This document shows positions 11,153-21,062 of a stretch of DNA of 64,000 bases, in pieces (the stretch's first letter is position 1; the number at the start of each line of letters is the position of its first letter). Made by a program: the position numbers and the translations under genes. The stretch covers positions 46,045,030 through 46,109,029 of the forward strand of contig CM057841.1 in NCBI GenBank assembly GCA_030068075.1. The letters run 5' to 3'. This DNA comes from Paguma larvata (lineage: Eukaryota; Chordata; Mammalia; Carnivora; Viverridae). The notes beneath the pieces are model-generated. The model searched no databases, had not been told where the DNA came from, and saw nothing but the letters and a program-made list of their open reading frames with translations.

Positions 11153-11166
11153 GTTTCCATGACAAC
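11153..11166. promoter_or_regulatory. RFX X-box
   Basis: GTTTCCATGACAAC is an imperfect palindrome fitting the RFX half-sites GTNRCC and RGYAAC with a 2-bp spacer, with one mismatch in each half (T for R in the left, A for G-Y context in the right). Confidence 0.5.
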
Positions 11167-11260
11167 AGCCTAGGCCGGCGTCTGCTCCCGCTTCGGAGTT
11201 CTGGGGCTGAAAAGACCAATTCGCAGGTCCATTTGAGGTCCGGGGCACGGGGACTGGGCC

Positions 11261-12503
11261 AGGGACATCGGTGTGCTCAAACGGTGCTCCAAACCCTTTC
11301 ACATCCCGGCTACACGGTGGGCAGGATGCCTCCCTCTGCCGGGGAAGCAGCGGATGCAGTATTCACCGGATTTTTGTCCTAGCCACGACATAGGCTAGAA
11401 GACCCGTCGTTAATGCCAAATGCCTTCCTTCCATACTGTCTGCTCTGTCTTTAATATCCACGTGGATTTGACCTTCAATTCCTCACTCGGTCCGCCGTGG
11501 GTCCAAGGCTTCTGGCTGGGGCCTTCCCCACAACAAGAATATCCAAGTTCCAGTCCCTTAAAATGTTCATTAAAATGTTTCACCCTCTGGTTTCCACGAA
11601 AATTCGTGAGAAAAAAAAAAATGGGACCTGACAAAGGTAGCTCGGCCGGATCCGACACTGTTAAGTCAGAGAACCAGTGATTCCTGGACCAACAGGGAAC
11701 TCGGGTCCCCTGACTGTCTTCCCTGCACTCTCGGGCCGGGAGGACACGAATGAGGCGCTGAGTGGAGGCTGGGTAGCTTCAACCATCCACTGCTAGATCT
11801 GAAGCCGAGCTTCAGACACGAAGGGAACCGAGTTCTCAGCGCCCAGGGCCTCTCACTCACATCTGACCGACACCTGCTGAAAGTATGCAACTTCCATGGG
11901 TCCCTCCGCGGAGCGCTGATGCTCTAGCGCCACCTGCTGGCCACAAGGACCCTCTACTCCTGTAAAGTCCTCGGCATATTATTGAGAACATTAATTTGAC
12001 AATTTCCGGACCATTGCTGATTCTGCCAACCACCCACCCTCAAGTCAAGCCTCCACAAGCCCCAGAAAATGTTTTTCCAATTCAACAAAATTTCACTTAA
12101 CACCTATGTGGCCCACGTTTCCTGAGCCCCTGCTGTCCCCAATTTCCTCACAAAACCTCCCTGGTAGTCTCCTGCTACTCTGGACTGAGCTAAAGAGCTC
12201 TTTCATAGACTCTTGCTCCATCACAGCTGCAGCTACTCAGGATGGACCCAAGTGGTGTCGCCTCAAGGGCAATGTGGTCCCCGCAGGTCACAAGGGGCAG
12301 GCATTAGGAGACCTTGATGAGGTTTTGGGGTGATGGTGGTGTTTGGAACTGACAGCCAAGAAAGAATTCTTGAAGATGTCTTTGGTGCAAAAAGGTGATT
12401 TCATTAAAGCATAGGGACGGGACCCGTGGGCAAGAAGAGCTGCACTGGGATTGTGAAGAATGGCTGGTTACATACTAGGGGGCTGGGGGAGGTAAAGTCA
12501 GGA
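11261..12503. other. Unique sequence with a CTCF site
   Basis: No gene or repeat recognised apart from the CTCF motif at 11925-11943. Several GC-rich patches continue from the promoter-like block. Confidence 0.4.
11925..11943 (-). promoter_or_regulatory. CTCF binding motif
   Basis: The reverse strand reads TGGCCAGCAGGTGGCGCTA. All 15 core positions fit the CTCF consensus CCASYAGRKGGCRSY. The motif points leftwards, and it lies in unique DNA rather than in a SINE. Confidence 0.75.
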
Positions 12504-12515
12504 GGAATTTTCTTA

Positions 12516-12739
12516 GGGGCGCCTGGGTGGCTCAGTTGGGTAAGCATCCAACTTCTGATCAGGTCGTGATCTCATGGTCCGTGAATCTGAGCCCTGAGTT
12601 CGGCTCTGTGCTGACAGCTCAGAGCCTGGAGCCTGCTTCAAATTCTGTATCTCCCTCTTTCTCTGCTCCTCCCCTCACTCATGCTCTGTCTCTCTCAAGA
12701 ATAAATAAACCTTAAAAACATTTTTTTAATTAAAAAAAA
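12516..12739 (+). mobile_element. SINEC_Fc-like SINE
   Basis: Starts GGGGCGCCTGGGTGGCTCAG and ends AATAAATAAACCTTAAAAAC plus an A/T tail. Imperfect target-site duplication: ggaattttcttagg (left, about 12502) and ggaagtttcttaaagg (right, about 12740). Confidence 0.93.
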
Positions 12740-14128
12740 GGAAGTTTCTTAAAGGGATTTCCCATATGCTAAAGACTCATAGATCACTTGAGGCTAGCTA
12801 TTGTCAAGCTAAGGTTGTTTTTCCCTCTAGCAAAGCATTAACATTAAGACAGTAGGGAGTTCCCGGAGAAATGGTGTACTCTGTATTTGCCTTAAGTATT
12901 TGTCAAGGGGCTGCAGGATATACGGAAATTCAATTTTATCTGCCATTTCCTTCTTGCCTTTGTTTCCCACATCACTCTGGAGGGGAGGGTGATGGGCTCC
13001 AGGAAACTGAGTCTATAGATTTCTGGAGATTAGGCTATTGATAAGATTGCCTTTTTCTCATAATTTACTAAGGTATTTGTAAGCCAATGGAGACTCCATC
13101 AGTTTAACCATTTGTTTTCTGTCCTTTCCTTTGACCTTGAGCAGCCAGGAGTGCCTGCGGAATGTCACACACATCCCACGGGGTTGGGGGTTAATGGTAG
13201 CTTGTGCTTGGCCCTCAGCTTGCCTTCTGGTTCCTTATCAACCTCACTTTGGCTTCTGGCTCATTCATCTTGCTCTTCCTGTCTCTTGCCCCTTGTTTAT
13301 CAAGTCTCCTTGTTTGTCAGGGGTGCCCCTGGGGCATCCTAGCATGCCATCTTTGCCCTGTGGCCTGGTCCCGCTCTCGCCCTGGGTTTGGAGTCATGAA
13401 AAATGTCTACTCAAGGAAGGTTTTCCTCAGACACCTCCGTCACCTGAGACAAGGGTGTTCAGTGACTGTGGGGTGTGGTTAGTGGTGTGGGAAGATTGAT
13501 CCTACCTGGAGCTCCAAGATGCAAATGGCAGCCGAGGGCCTTTCCAGCCAAACACAGGGACTCTGTTCAGAGACCAAGGAGTGGAAAAAATGAGCCGAGG
13601 AGAGGATATGAAAGGGGGACAGAGAAAGGATGAGGCATTAGAAATAAACAAGATTTTTCTCACATCATACTTATTGTGTCTCTGAATTTTTGTGTTTAAA
13701 GTAAACTTGCAAGTTAATTAACTTGAAATTATTATCAACAAGGTAATTTTTGTTCCCGGCTAATGTTCTCTAACATTACAACCAGATATATGAATCCAAG
13801 GGACCTGGGTCAGGCTGCCCTTAGGCTAAGCCTGCCGGGGGCCCAGTTGCAGAGACATCTGTGGACTGGAGCCCCAAGCGGATCTTACTCATTTGCATGC
13901 CCAGTAAACGTGAGCCCAGTTAACCTGGCTGAGTTTATGAAATGAAGGCTTTGCTTTATTATAAAGAGTAATGGGCTCTGAGATCAGCCAGACCAGCTTC
14001 TTCATTGTAAGCATGAAATCGAACTCCAGAGAGGGAAAGACGCTAGTTGGAGAAGAAAGCAAATGGCACAGGAAGACAAAGAGGCAGACGATCGGCTGAA
14101 GGTCATTCATAAGTTACACGTGGCATTG
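12740..14128. other. Unique sequence
   Basis: No gene, RNA or repeat recognised. Overlapping frames around 13112-13499 have no domain and disagree with each other, so I do not call them. Confidence 0.4.
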
Positions 14129-14139
14129 TGCCAGGTTTT

Positions 14140-14272
14140 TAAAATGTTTATTTATTTACTTATTTAATACTGAGAGAGGCAGAGAGAGAATCCCAAGCAT
14201 GGGGCTGTCTCACAACCGTGAGTTTATAACCTGAGCCAAAATCAAGAGTCAGAAGCCCAACCGACTGATCTC
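14140..14272 (-). mobile_element. Partial, degraded CanSINE
   Basis: A plus-strand 'tttatttatttacttattta' tail is followed by a purine tract and 'cctgagccaaaatcaagagtc', ending in 'ccaaccgactgatc'. The head is lost and the middle is shortened. Confidence 0.7.
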
Positions 14273-14348
14273 CACGTGGTGTCTATGTTTGTGTGTGTTT
14301 TTTAACTCATCAAGTGAGTGCTGGGGTTTAAAAACAATTTAAATTTTA

Positions 14349-14534
14349 TTTATTATTTTATTTTTGACAAACAGAGCACACGAGTGGGGGAGAGGCAGAG
14401 AGAGGGAGGCAGAATTCGAAGCAGGCTGGGTGTTGACAGCAGTGAGCCCGATGTGGGGCTTGAACCCTTGAACTATGAGATCACGACATAAGCCCAACTT
14501 GGACGCTTAACTGACTGAGCCACCCAAGCGCCCC
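14349..14534 (-). mobile_element. CanSINE flanked by a 16-bp duplication
   Basis: Reverse-orientation SINE whose flanks share aaacaatttaaatttt (left about 14333, right about 14537), a clean target-site duplication. The body is diverged but complete. Confidence 0.9.
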
Positions 14535-14564
14535 TAAAACAATTTAAATTTTAAAATAGTAGTT

Positions 14565-14694
14565 AGGGGGTACCTGGGTGGCTCAGTCGGTTGAGCGTCC
14601 GACTTCGGTTCAGATCATGATCTCACAGTTCGTGGGTTTGAGCCCCACATCGAGCTCTGTGCCGACAGCTCAGAGCCTGAAGCCTGCTTCAGAT

Positions 14695-14725
<31 letters not shown>

Positions 14726-14800
14726 GCCTCTCCCCTGCTTGTGCTCTGTCTCTTTCTTTCTTTCTCAAAAATAAATAAACATTAAAAAATAATTAATAAA
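14565..14800 (+). mobile_element. SINEC_Fc-like SINE
   Basis: Begins AGGGGGTACCTGGGTGGCTC and includes a short (TCTG)n tract at about 14697, then a CT tract and an AATAAATAAACATTAAAAAA tail. It lies just 30 bp after the preceding SINE's right duplication. Confidence 0.92.
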
Positions 14801-14817
14801 ATGATGATAAAAAATAG

Positions 14818-14846
14818 AAATATTCTAGATTAAGTCTAGAATATTT
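14818..14846. repeat. Perfect 12-bp inverted repeat
   Basis: Left arm 14818-14829 and right arm 14835-14846 are perfect reverse complements with a 5-base loop. It adjoins the end of a SINE. Possibly a chance AT-rich hairpin. Confidence 0.6.
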
Positions 14847-15221
14847 GGTCATTTGCATCATTTTCTTCTTTTCCATTTTCTCTTCAGCTTTATTTGAAGG
14901 ACTTCAGTTGTGTGGTCACCAAGAAGTGTCTTTCCCTCTCTGGGTTCTATTTCATCTGTAAAATGAAAGATCTGGTGTAGCTGATCCAAAGCCCAATTTT
15001 GTCTTTCCCCTACAACTGTTCTGCCTGGCTCAGACTGCATAGGTGTGATCTGCTGGGAGGCGAGAAAACGTGGAAGTTAAAATCGGCCGGGTCTTTCGAC
15101 CTGCTTGGGCCTTGCTGGGAGCTGACTGCCACACAGCCGCTACCATCCGGGCGCCACACCTTGGGAGTTTCCTGCACCTTCGGGCAGAGGTCTAGTGGGC
15201 TAATGCCAAGACAGGCTGTGC
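14847..15221. other. Unique sequence left of the X-box pair
   Basis: No repeat recognised. A minus-strand ATG at about 15150 opens a 37-codon frame leading away from the X-boxes, with a weak GTCGAA donor. This is too little for a gene call. Confidence 0.35.
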
Positions 15222-15237
15222 GGTTACCATGGTGACC
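15222..15237. promoter_or_regulatory. RFX X-box (first of a pair)
   Basis: GGTTACCATGGTGACC is nearly palindromic: half-site GTTACC, spacer AT, then GGTGAC with one mismatch to RGYAAC. Confidence 0.55.
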
Positions 15238-15256
15238 CGCAGGCTGCCGCAGCCTC

Positions 15257-15274
15257 GGTTGCCGCCTAGCAACC
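15257..15274. promoter_or_regulatory. RFX X-box (second of a pair)
   Basis: GGTTGCCGCCTAGCAACC has perfect outer half-sites GTTGCC and AGCAAC. The CCTAGCAAC segment is also the classic X1-box core of MHC class II promoters. It lies 19 bp after the first X-box, in a locally GC-rich patch. Confidence 0.6.
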
Positions 15275-16079
15275 AGGACATCCAGGACACCTGCAGCTCT
15301 GTCATTTCCCTTTGGCGGCATATTGGGGGCAGCTGTGTTTGAGGAGGTGGCCGGCTACCTGTCCCTCTACTGCTAGGCCCTGACCTGACCTCTTTAGTCC
15401 TTCTGGCTTCTCTGCCTTGAGGCCGGGCTTCTATGGCTTTGTTTCCCCAGCCTCAGAAGTCCTAACCACCCACCTCTTCCAGCCAGGGTCCTGGAAGCCT
15501 CAGAACGGTTCTTACCCAGCCACTCCAGAGTCTCTCTAGAGGAGCAGAAAAGTCCAATGTGATGTGAATTAAAACACCTTTCTCTCCGCCACACGGCCCA
15601 GCAACCCTTGATTCAGACCTTAGATTTTGGAGCCACTTTTCTGGATGGATAATCCTTAAGATGGGGTCCCAGTGACAGCCTGGCTGGGACCCAGGGAGGC
15701 GCCAGTGTTGGGGGCGTCGCCAGAGCTGGGCATCCCTTCTGTTGGGAGAGGGGCAGGCACGCAGACAAGCTAACCCAGTATGGGGGTGCGATGGGCAGTG
15801 ACAGGATTGGTGGTACAGGGTGTACCGGGAGCATGCATGGGGGAGGGGGACTCCCCCCAGGTTAAGCCAGAAAGAAATGTTCCTTGGGAGACACGATGCC
15901 TGAGTTGAGGCTGGAAGGGTAAATAGGCATCTGGGTTGGAGTAGAGATTTCCATGAGGGTGGGCTTTTGGTGTGGCCTGGGTGGTCTTCAGAGTCTGCCT
16001 TTCTGAAGGGGTTATTCCCCATCCAAAGCCCCCTGATCTCGTGTCTCCTTGTCCATTTCCTCCTCTTATCCTGTCCCTT
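15275..16079. other. Unique sequence, no gene called
   Basis: A 219-residue minus-strand open frame at 15462-16121 has no recognisable domain, low complexity in places and no exon support. Nothing else is seen. Confidence 0.4.
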
Positions 16080-16390
16080 TCCCTGGGCGATCTCCTCCAG
16101 CTCCATGACTGTCTCCCACACTCCTTTGCCACATGTGGTCTCTCCTTCCTGGGCTGCTCCTCACAACCTACTTGTCTACCTGGTGAACTGCTACTCATTC
16201 TTCCAGACCCAGCTTGACGTTCACTCCTTTCTGGCGCCTTCCCAGAACCACCCTTTCACTCATACATTTGATTCATGAACTTCTAATGAACACCAAGTGT
16301 TGGGGCCAGAATGGGGCCCTATATTGTACCTTTCTGTTCACTTGTTGTCTCCCCAGCCGACAGGATATCCTGGGGGCAGGAACTGGCAGG
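16080..16390 (+). repeat. L2-like fragment
   Basis: 'tggtgaactgctactcattc' followed by 'ttccagacccagcttgacgt' and a 'tcccagaacc' block follows the order seen in the L2 3' region (an 'aactcctactcatcctt' then 'ctcagcttaaatgtcacc' then 'ccttccctgacc' pattern). Strongly diverged. Confidence 0.5.
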
Positions 16391-16396
16391 GCTGTC

Positions 16397-16488
16397 TTTT
16401 GGTTTTCTTTTCTTTTCTTTCTCTCTTTCTCTCTTTCTTCTTTCCTTCCTTCTTTCCTTCCTTCCTTACTTCCTTCCTGTCTGTCTTT
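16397..16488 (+). repeat. CT-rich microsatellite (TTCT/TTCC)n
   Basis: Polypyrimidine tract, impure, mixing TTTCT, CTTT and TTCC units. It abuts the tail of the next SINE and may have grown from it. Confidence 0.85.
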
Positions 16489-16694
16489 TTTAAGTTTATT
16501 TATTTTGAAAGAAAGAGAATGCGAGAGAAAACGTACCTGAGGGGCAAAGAGAGGGGGAGAAAGAGACTCCCAAGCAGGCTCTGCGCTGTTAGTGCAGAGC
16601 CTGATGCAGGGCTCGAACTCATGAACTACAACATCATGACCTGAGCGGAAATCAAGTGTCAGAAGCTTTACCGACTGAGCCCCCCAAGCCCCCC
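16489..16694 (-). mobile_element. CanSINE
   Basis: Reverse-orientation SINE with tail first ('tttaagtttatttattttga'), a purine tract, a body with 'gagcctgatgcagggctcga', and a head ending 'gactgagccccccaagcccc'. Confidence 0.88.
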
Positions 16695-16737
16695 ATCTTT
16701 TGTTTTTCTAATCCTCAGGCTTTAACATTTACTCTCC

Positions 16738-16782
16738 GAATGAATGGTTGGGTGGGTGCGTGGATGGATGGATGGATGGATA
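16738..16782 (+). repeat. (GGAT)n-type tetranucleotide repeat
   Basis: Impure (ggat/ggtg) units covering about 45 bp, ending in four exact GGAT units. Confidence 0.8.
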
Positions 16783-17820
16783 TACACACGGTTTCCCTGT
16801 AAAGCAATGAAAATAAACACCTTGGGTAACTCTCTGACTCCCGGTTCTATCCCCTGACACCACCCCAAAGGAATTTGGCCATATGTTATTAAATTAAAGC
16901 GAATTAAAATTTGCTTGAAATAACCACCGACTCCCCCGCTCCCCTGAGCCTGCGATGACCAGATTACATCTCCTCCAGGCACAGAAGTTTGACATTTCAT
17001 TGCAAAGTCATTTTCTTCTCATTTCCTTATGTTGCTAAAATATTCTATTTCTCTTCACTTCCCCTTTGTGTCCCCATTACTCATGTTTAGTTAAATTTAT
17101 CTGCTGCCATTTTTAATCATCTGAGATAGGCTTGCTGGTGTGGATGTTCCTAGGGCACTGCCTGGCCTTCCAGACCATCGGTCTCCCCCTGAGCCGCTCT
17201 GGGAAGTGAGCACAGACCCCTCCCTCAGGAATTCTGGGCTGACCCTCAGACCCCAGGTTTTTCTGCCCAGGCATCTCTGACTTCAGGGTTCTCCCTTTCG
17301 CCTCACACTCATTATCTTCCTCTCTCCAGCCTCCTCCTCTCCTGTTTGCTGGGCCATGGTTTTCATTCTGCTTCAAGGCCTGGTACTTCCTGAGGTCCGT
17401 TTGGTCACACTGAGCAAGGGGCCTCATAATTCTTCTCTCATGAGTTCCCTGAGTAAGTCCCTAACGGGACAAAATATCCAGCAGCCAGTGTGGGAGTTAT
17501 TTGGTGCTTGCCTGGGACACTGCCATACCCATCCCATCACGTTTCTGTGGCTGGATGGACACCTTCCTCTTCCTCACCTGCCCATCCGTCCTCATAATGT
17601 AGGGGCAGGGAGACTGTTCTCCCTGGAAGCAGTTGGCAAAGACCAGAAAGAAATATTTTGGCTTGGAGTGGAATCCCAGTTTGGCCTCTCAGTAACTGTG
17701 TCACTTAGGGACTTGGAATTGCCCTTGGGGCTTAGAGCTTAGAGCAGCTTAGGAAGCGGCACCTGGGTGTCTCTTCCCTTACCCCAGGCCTAGAATTTTT
17801 GTTCCCCATCCTCAAGCAGG
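16783..17820. other. Unique sequence
   Basis: No repeat or gene recognised. The frame at 17356-17742 (plus) is open but has no domain. Confidence 0.4.
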
Positions 17821-17849
17821 CTAGTTTCTGCTCCTGAGTTTCCCTGGGG
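17821..17849 (+). repeat. Direct repeat copy 1
   Basis: 29 bp matching 18115-18143 with two mismatches. See copy 2 and findings. Confidence 0.7.
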
Positions 17850-17865
17850 CTGCTCAATCACCCTT

Positions 17866-18076
17866 AAAAAAATTTTTTTTAATGTTTACTTATTTTTAGA
17901 CAGAGACAGAGCGTGAGCAGGGGAGGGGCGAAGAGAGAAGAAGACACAGAATCCGAAACAGGCTCCAGACTCCAAGCTGCCAGTACAGAGCCTGACGCGG
18001 GGCTCGAACTCAAGCTATGAGCTCATGACCTGAGCCGAAGTCAGACGCTTAACCAATTGAGCTACCCAGGTGCCCC
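17866..18076 (-). mobile_element. CanSINE
   Basis: Complete reverse SINE. The plus strand ends 'gctacccaggtgcccc', the reverse complement of the standard head. It lies between the two copies of a 29-bp direct repeat that is too long, and too far from the SINE ends, to be its target-site duplication. Confidence 0.9.
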
Positions 18077-18114
18077 ACAACCCCCCTTAGTGGAGGTTTC
18101 TTGCACTTTTCAGA

Positions 18115-18143
18115 CTAGTTTCTGCTCCTGAGCTTCTCTGGGG
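18115..18143 (+). repeat. Direct repeat copy 2
   Basis: ctagtttctgctcctgag plus 11 more bases, matching 17821-17849 with two transitions. Spacing of 294 bp between copies. Confidence 0.7.
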
Positions 18144-18169
18144 CACTTGATTAATAAAAATTCATTTAT

Positions 18170-18332
18170 TTTCAGTAGGTTAAGTGCCCAACTTTGGCTC
18201 ACGGCATCTCATGGTTCGTGAGTTCAGGCTCCGCGTTGGGCTCTCTGCTGTCAGTGCAGAGACTGTCTCCCTATCTCTCTGCCCCTCCCCCCACTCAAAA
18301 TAAATAAACTAAAAAAATTAAAAAAAAAAAAG
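18170..18332 (+). mobile_element. 5'-rearranged CanSINE
   Basis: Body from 'cagtaggttaagtgcccaac' through a CT tract to 'aaataaactaaaaaaattaa'. The usual 5' head is replaced by AT-rich DNA, although 'ggggcactt' at 18140 could be its displaced first bases. Confidence 0.8.
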
Positions 18333-19129
18333 AACAGCTCAGGAAAGGGGCAGTCAAGTCTCCGTGGCCGCCGAGAGGCAGGTCTCTGGGAGGCAGGATC
18401 AGAAGGCTGGCATGGGAGCCGCTTGTTGAGTGCTTGCAGGGCACTGGGCTCTGCGGGCACATTTGGGGAGTTAGGGCTGTGAATCCCTTTTCTCCAGGGT
18501 GATAGTAAAAGATGCTTGTTCCTCACCTCATGCTTAGGGAAAGGGGCTTCTGTGGGATCACTCAGAAGACTCAATACATGTCCTTTGGAGCTTCAGGGAT
18601 ACAGTGAACGAGGGCAACCGACGCCAGAGAAATCCTAATGGCAGGAGACAGACTGGCGAGCTGTCTTGGCGGTGCAGCTTGGGGTCGGCCTGCAGACCCA
18701 GAGATCATGCGGGCAAAAGACGAGTGAATGTTCCCAGCGGTCAGAGGTGACCGCTGACATGAGAGAAACAGCTTGGGGTCATTTCAGAGCTCCATCAAGA
18801 AAGCCTCTGGGAGGAAGAGAGAGCTGAAAATTACTGTCAGGCCAAGGGGTAAAGAGAGGTCATATGGGAATTTAGCTTAAATTTCGTCCAGGAGCAAGAC
18901 AAACTATTTTATAGTTCTATTTTATGAGTCATGTTTATAGGGATACACATAAATTACCTTATTTTTTTGTTTGTTTCATGAAATGTACTTCACCCTTAAG
19001 CCAATTCACAACATATTTCATCTTTCTAGAACAAGATCATATCTCCAGTCTACACTCATCTACATTTACTATGGTTTCCAGCTGCAGTTAGGTCAAAAAG
19101 TTCTATTATCTTTATTATTTCCCAAATAG
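18333..19129. other. Unique sequence
   Basis: GC-balanced to about 18890, then AT-rich. Nothing recognised. Confidence 0.4.
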
Positions 19130-19255
19130 TTTATGTTTCTGAATTCTTATCTCATTTAATTCTCGTAACAACCCTGGAAGAAAAGTGGTCTTGTTATCCC
19201 TGTGCTACTTTTGAGCATCAGCAATTAAGAAAGGGGCTCAAAGGTACACAAGAGT
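19130..19255 (-). repeat. MIR SINE fragment
   Basis: 'cttatctcatttaattctcg' with 'taacaaccctggaag' matches the reverse complement of the MIR 3' half. An ancient fossil. Confidence 0.6.
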
Positions 19256-19270
19256 GAATGTATTCTAGGT

Positions 19271-19330
19271 ATTCTATTCTATTCTATTCTATTCTATTCT
19301 ATTCTATTCTATTCTATTCTATTCTATTCT
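19271..19330 (+). repeat. Pure (ATTCT)12 pentanucleotide array
   Basis: Exactly 12 uninterrupted ATTCT units (60 bp), preceded by an imperfect unit and followed by TTGAGT. This unit is the same as that of the human ATXN10 repeat, but the locus context here is not identified. Confidence 0.97.
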
Positions 19331-20829
19331 TTGAGTCAGGCTTAATTAGATCAGTCAGGCCCAGGGTTGGGGTTGGGGGTTCAGGCAGCGGTGGTGCCAG
19401 AGTGAGGGAGGAGTGGCTTCAGCGGCCCTCTCCCAAATCTCCACCCCTGCCCCCATTTTTAAATAAGGGCAGCTACTATTTAGACAGGTTCCGGCTGGGG
19501 CCTCCTGACAAACAGTGGCCCTACCAGTGCCCAGGACTTTGACAAGGGTGCTTGGGGCCTGTGGTGCAAGGGTGCCTGGACCCCCTCCACCAAGGGGCCA
19601 GGAGGGGGTTTCCTTGGTTGATGGTGGCTCTCCAAGTACTGGGTCAAGTGTTACGACCAGACGAACCCAGAGCCATGCTGGTATGAGTTCAAGTTTTGGG
19701 AGGGGAGCAGGAGCCAACAGCCCATCTGCAAAGAGGGGTGCCCAGAACCAGGAGACGGATGAGCAGCCGCAGGTCTGGCTCCAGGGAAATGCTGCCTGTG
19801 AGCGGACCGTTCCCGGGAGGCCCGGCGGGCTCTCCCATTTGGCTCTATCCCAGGATTTCCCTGGGTGCCCGCAGGCACACGCTCTACCCCTTGTAACCTT
19901 GGCTGTTGAGGGTTCTATTTTCACATCAACACATCTTTGACGAAAACAGAAATTCTAAAAAACCGTATTTCATTAAAATTTACAATTCCGCGCATGCACT
20001 GGCGCGCATGTGACCCGCGCATGCACATCAGATTTTTCCTTTCTTAATCCCACTTACTAACCGAGCACTATACCTCCAGGAACGCAACATGCCCCCAAGA
20101 ACGCCATGCATCCTGCCTAGTCCCATCAGCCTCCTTCCTGCCACTTTGTTTCCCTGGAATCAAAGGAGAAAACCGAGCAGACTGGCCTAAAAGCAAGCAC
20201 CTTGTACAGAGACATGCCTATAGCTTGCGCTAGGGCTAGAATGAAGTCCCGTGGGTTTTTCTCAGCCCAGGTCCATCTGCCCGGTGGCCAGAGGAGGCAC
20301 CAGGGGCTCAGACCCACAGACATCTAGACCGGTTCTGAAGGAGCATTCTCATGCTTTGCCCGCCACGGGACCTCACAGGTGATTTAACGTGGCTTTGGAA
20401 GAGCGCACAGCTGGGGTGTCCCACTGGTGTTATTTGAATCAGAAGCTTCTCTTTTTTTTTTTTTTTTTCCAGTGAAGCAGCTGCAGCAGGTGTTGAAAAG
20501 TCTGAGGAGGCCGACGGTGAGCTGCAATGAGCAGCTTGTGTCTGGCCTCTAATTTGATTTGACTTGTTTTCCTAGCCATGAGAACTTGGAGCCAGGAATA
20601 AAAAGCACAGGCTGCAGAGGTGACAGCTCCCTGCTTCATGTCCCTGACTCTCAGCGGGAGGGTTCACTCTATAGCCACAAAGCCATGCAGACGGAGCATG
20701 GCCAAGGACTCGTATCAGGCACACACAGCATGGGCGATTGTTTTTGATTATGTTTGAAAAGCCCCAGAAAATCGCTTCCCCAAACTTTCCACGTTCAGGC
20801 AAGGGAGTGATTTATTAAGCATGAGTCTG
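19331..20829. other. Unique sequence, GC-rich at first
   Basis: Long frames on both strands at 19355-19940 overlap each other and have no recognisable domain. It includes a T-run at about 20451-20468 and the CGCGCATG cluster at 19989-20026. Confidence 0.4.
19989..20026 (+). repeat. Triple CGCGCATG (NRF1-half-site-like) cluster
   Basis: Three CGCGCATG units start at 19989, 20003 and 20016 (spacing 14 and 13). Each resembles an NRF1 half-site. The surrounding DNA is AT-rich and not a CpG island, so surviving CpGs here are unusual. Confidence 0.7.
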
Positions 20830-21062
20830 ACTGGGCTAGCTCTCCTGGTCGGCTAAAATTGGCCTGGAAAATAAAGTAATTTGTGGTTGTCAGATCCTAA
20901 ATTAAATGATTCAAATACTACTGCGGCTGATTAAAGGACTTTATTCAATTTCCTCTTGACCACATGCTCTTCTGTGAGGGCAAGAGCTACTGTTTCTGGA
21001 AGAAATGCAATATTTGGAGACCGTCGATCTAATCTAATGGATGGTGTTTATTAAGTAAGTAT
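20830..21062. promoter_or_regulatory. AT-rich unique block, possible conserved element
   Basis: A repeat-free run with homeodomain-like cores (taaattaaatgatt) and the final 'gtgtttattaagtaagtatg'. This composition is common in conserved non-coding elements, but no function is shown. Confidence 0.2.

Larger units (their letters stand above)
10880..11260. promoter_or_regulatory. GC-rich, CpG-enriched block, candidate promoter
   Basis: The block is enriched in CpG (for example gcgcggccccacctggccgg near 10947). It holds an RFX X-box at 11153-11166, 15 bp upstream of a minus-strand ATG at 11138. X-boxes close to the start codon are a known feature of ciliary genes in animals. This block could therefore be a small promoter firing leftwards. 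No TATA box is seen. Confidence 0.45.

Noticed and set aside
15348..15409. Peptide VFEEVAGYLS, faintly like a KRAB box
   Set aside because: Too short, followed by a stop, and no zinc-finger exons are seen.
15462..16121. 219-codon minus-strand frame
   Set aside because: No recognisable domain, no exon signals, and it overlaps an L2-like fragment.
19355..19940. Long frames on both strands
   Set aside because: Mutually overlapping, low in recognisable content, one runs through the ATTCT array. Chance frames.
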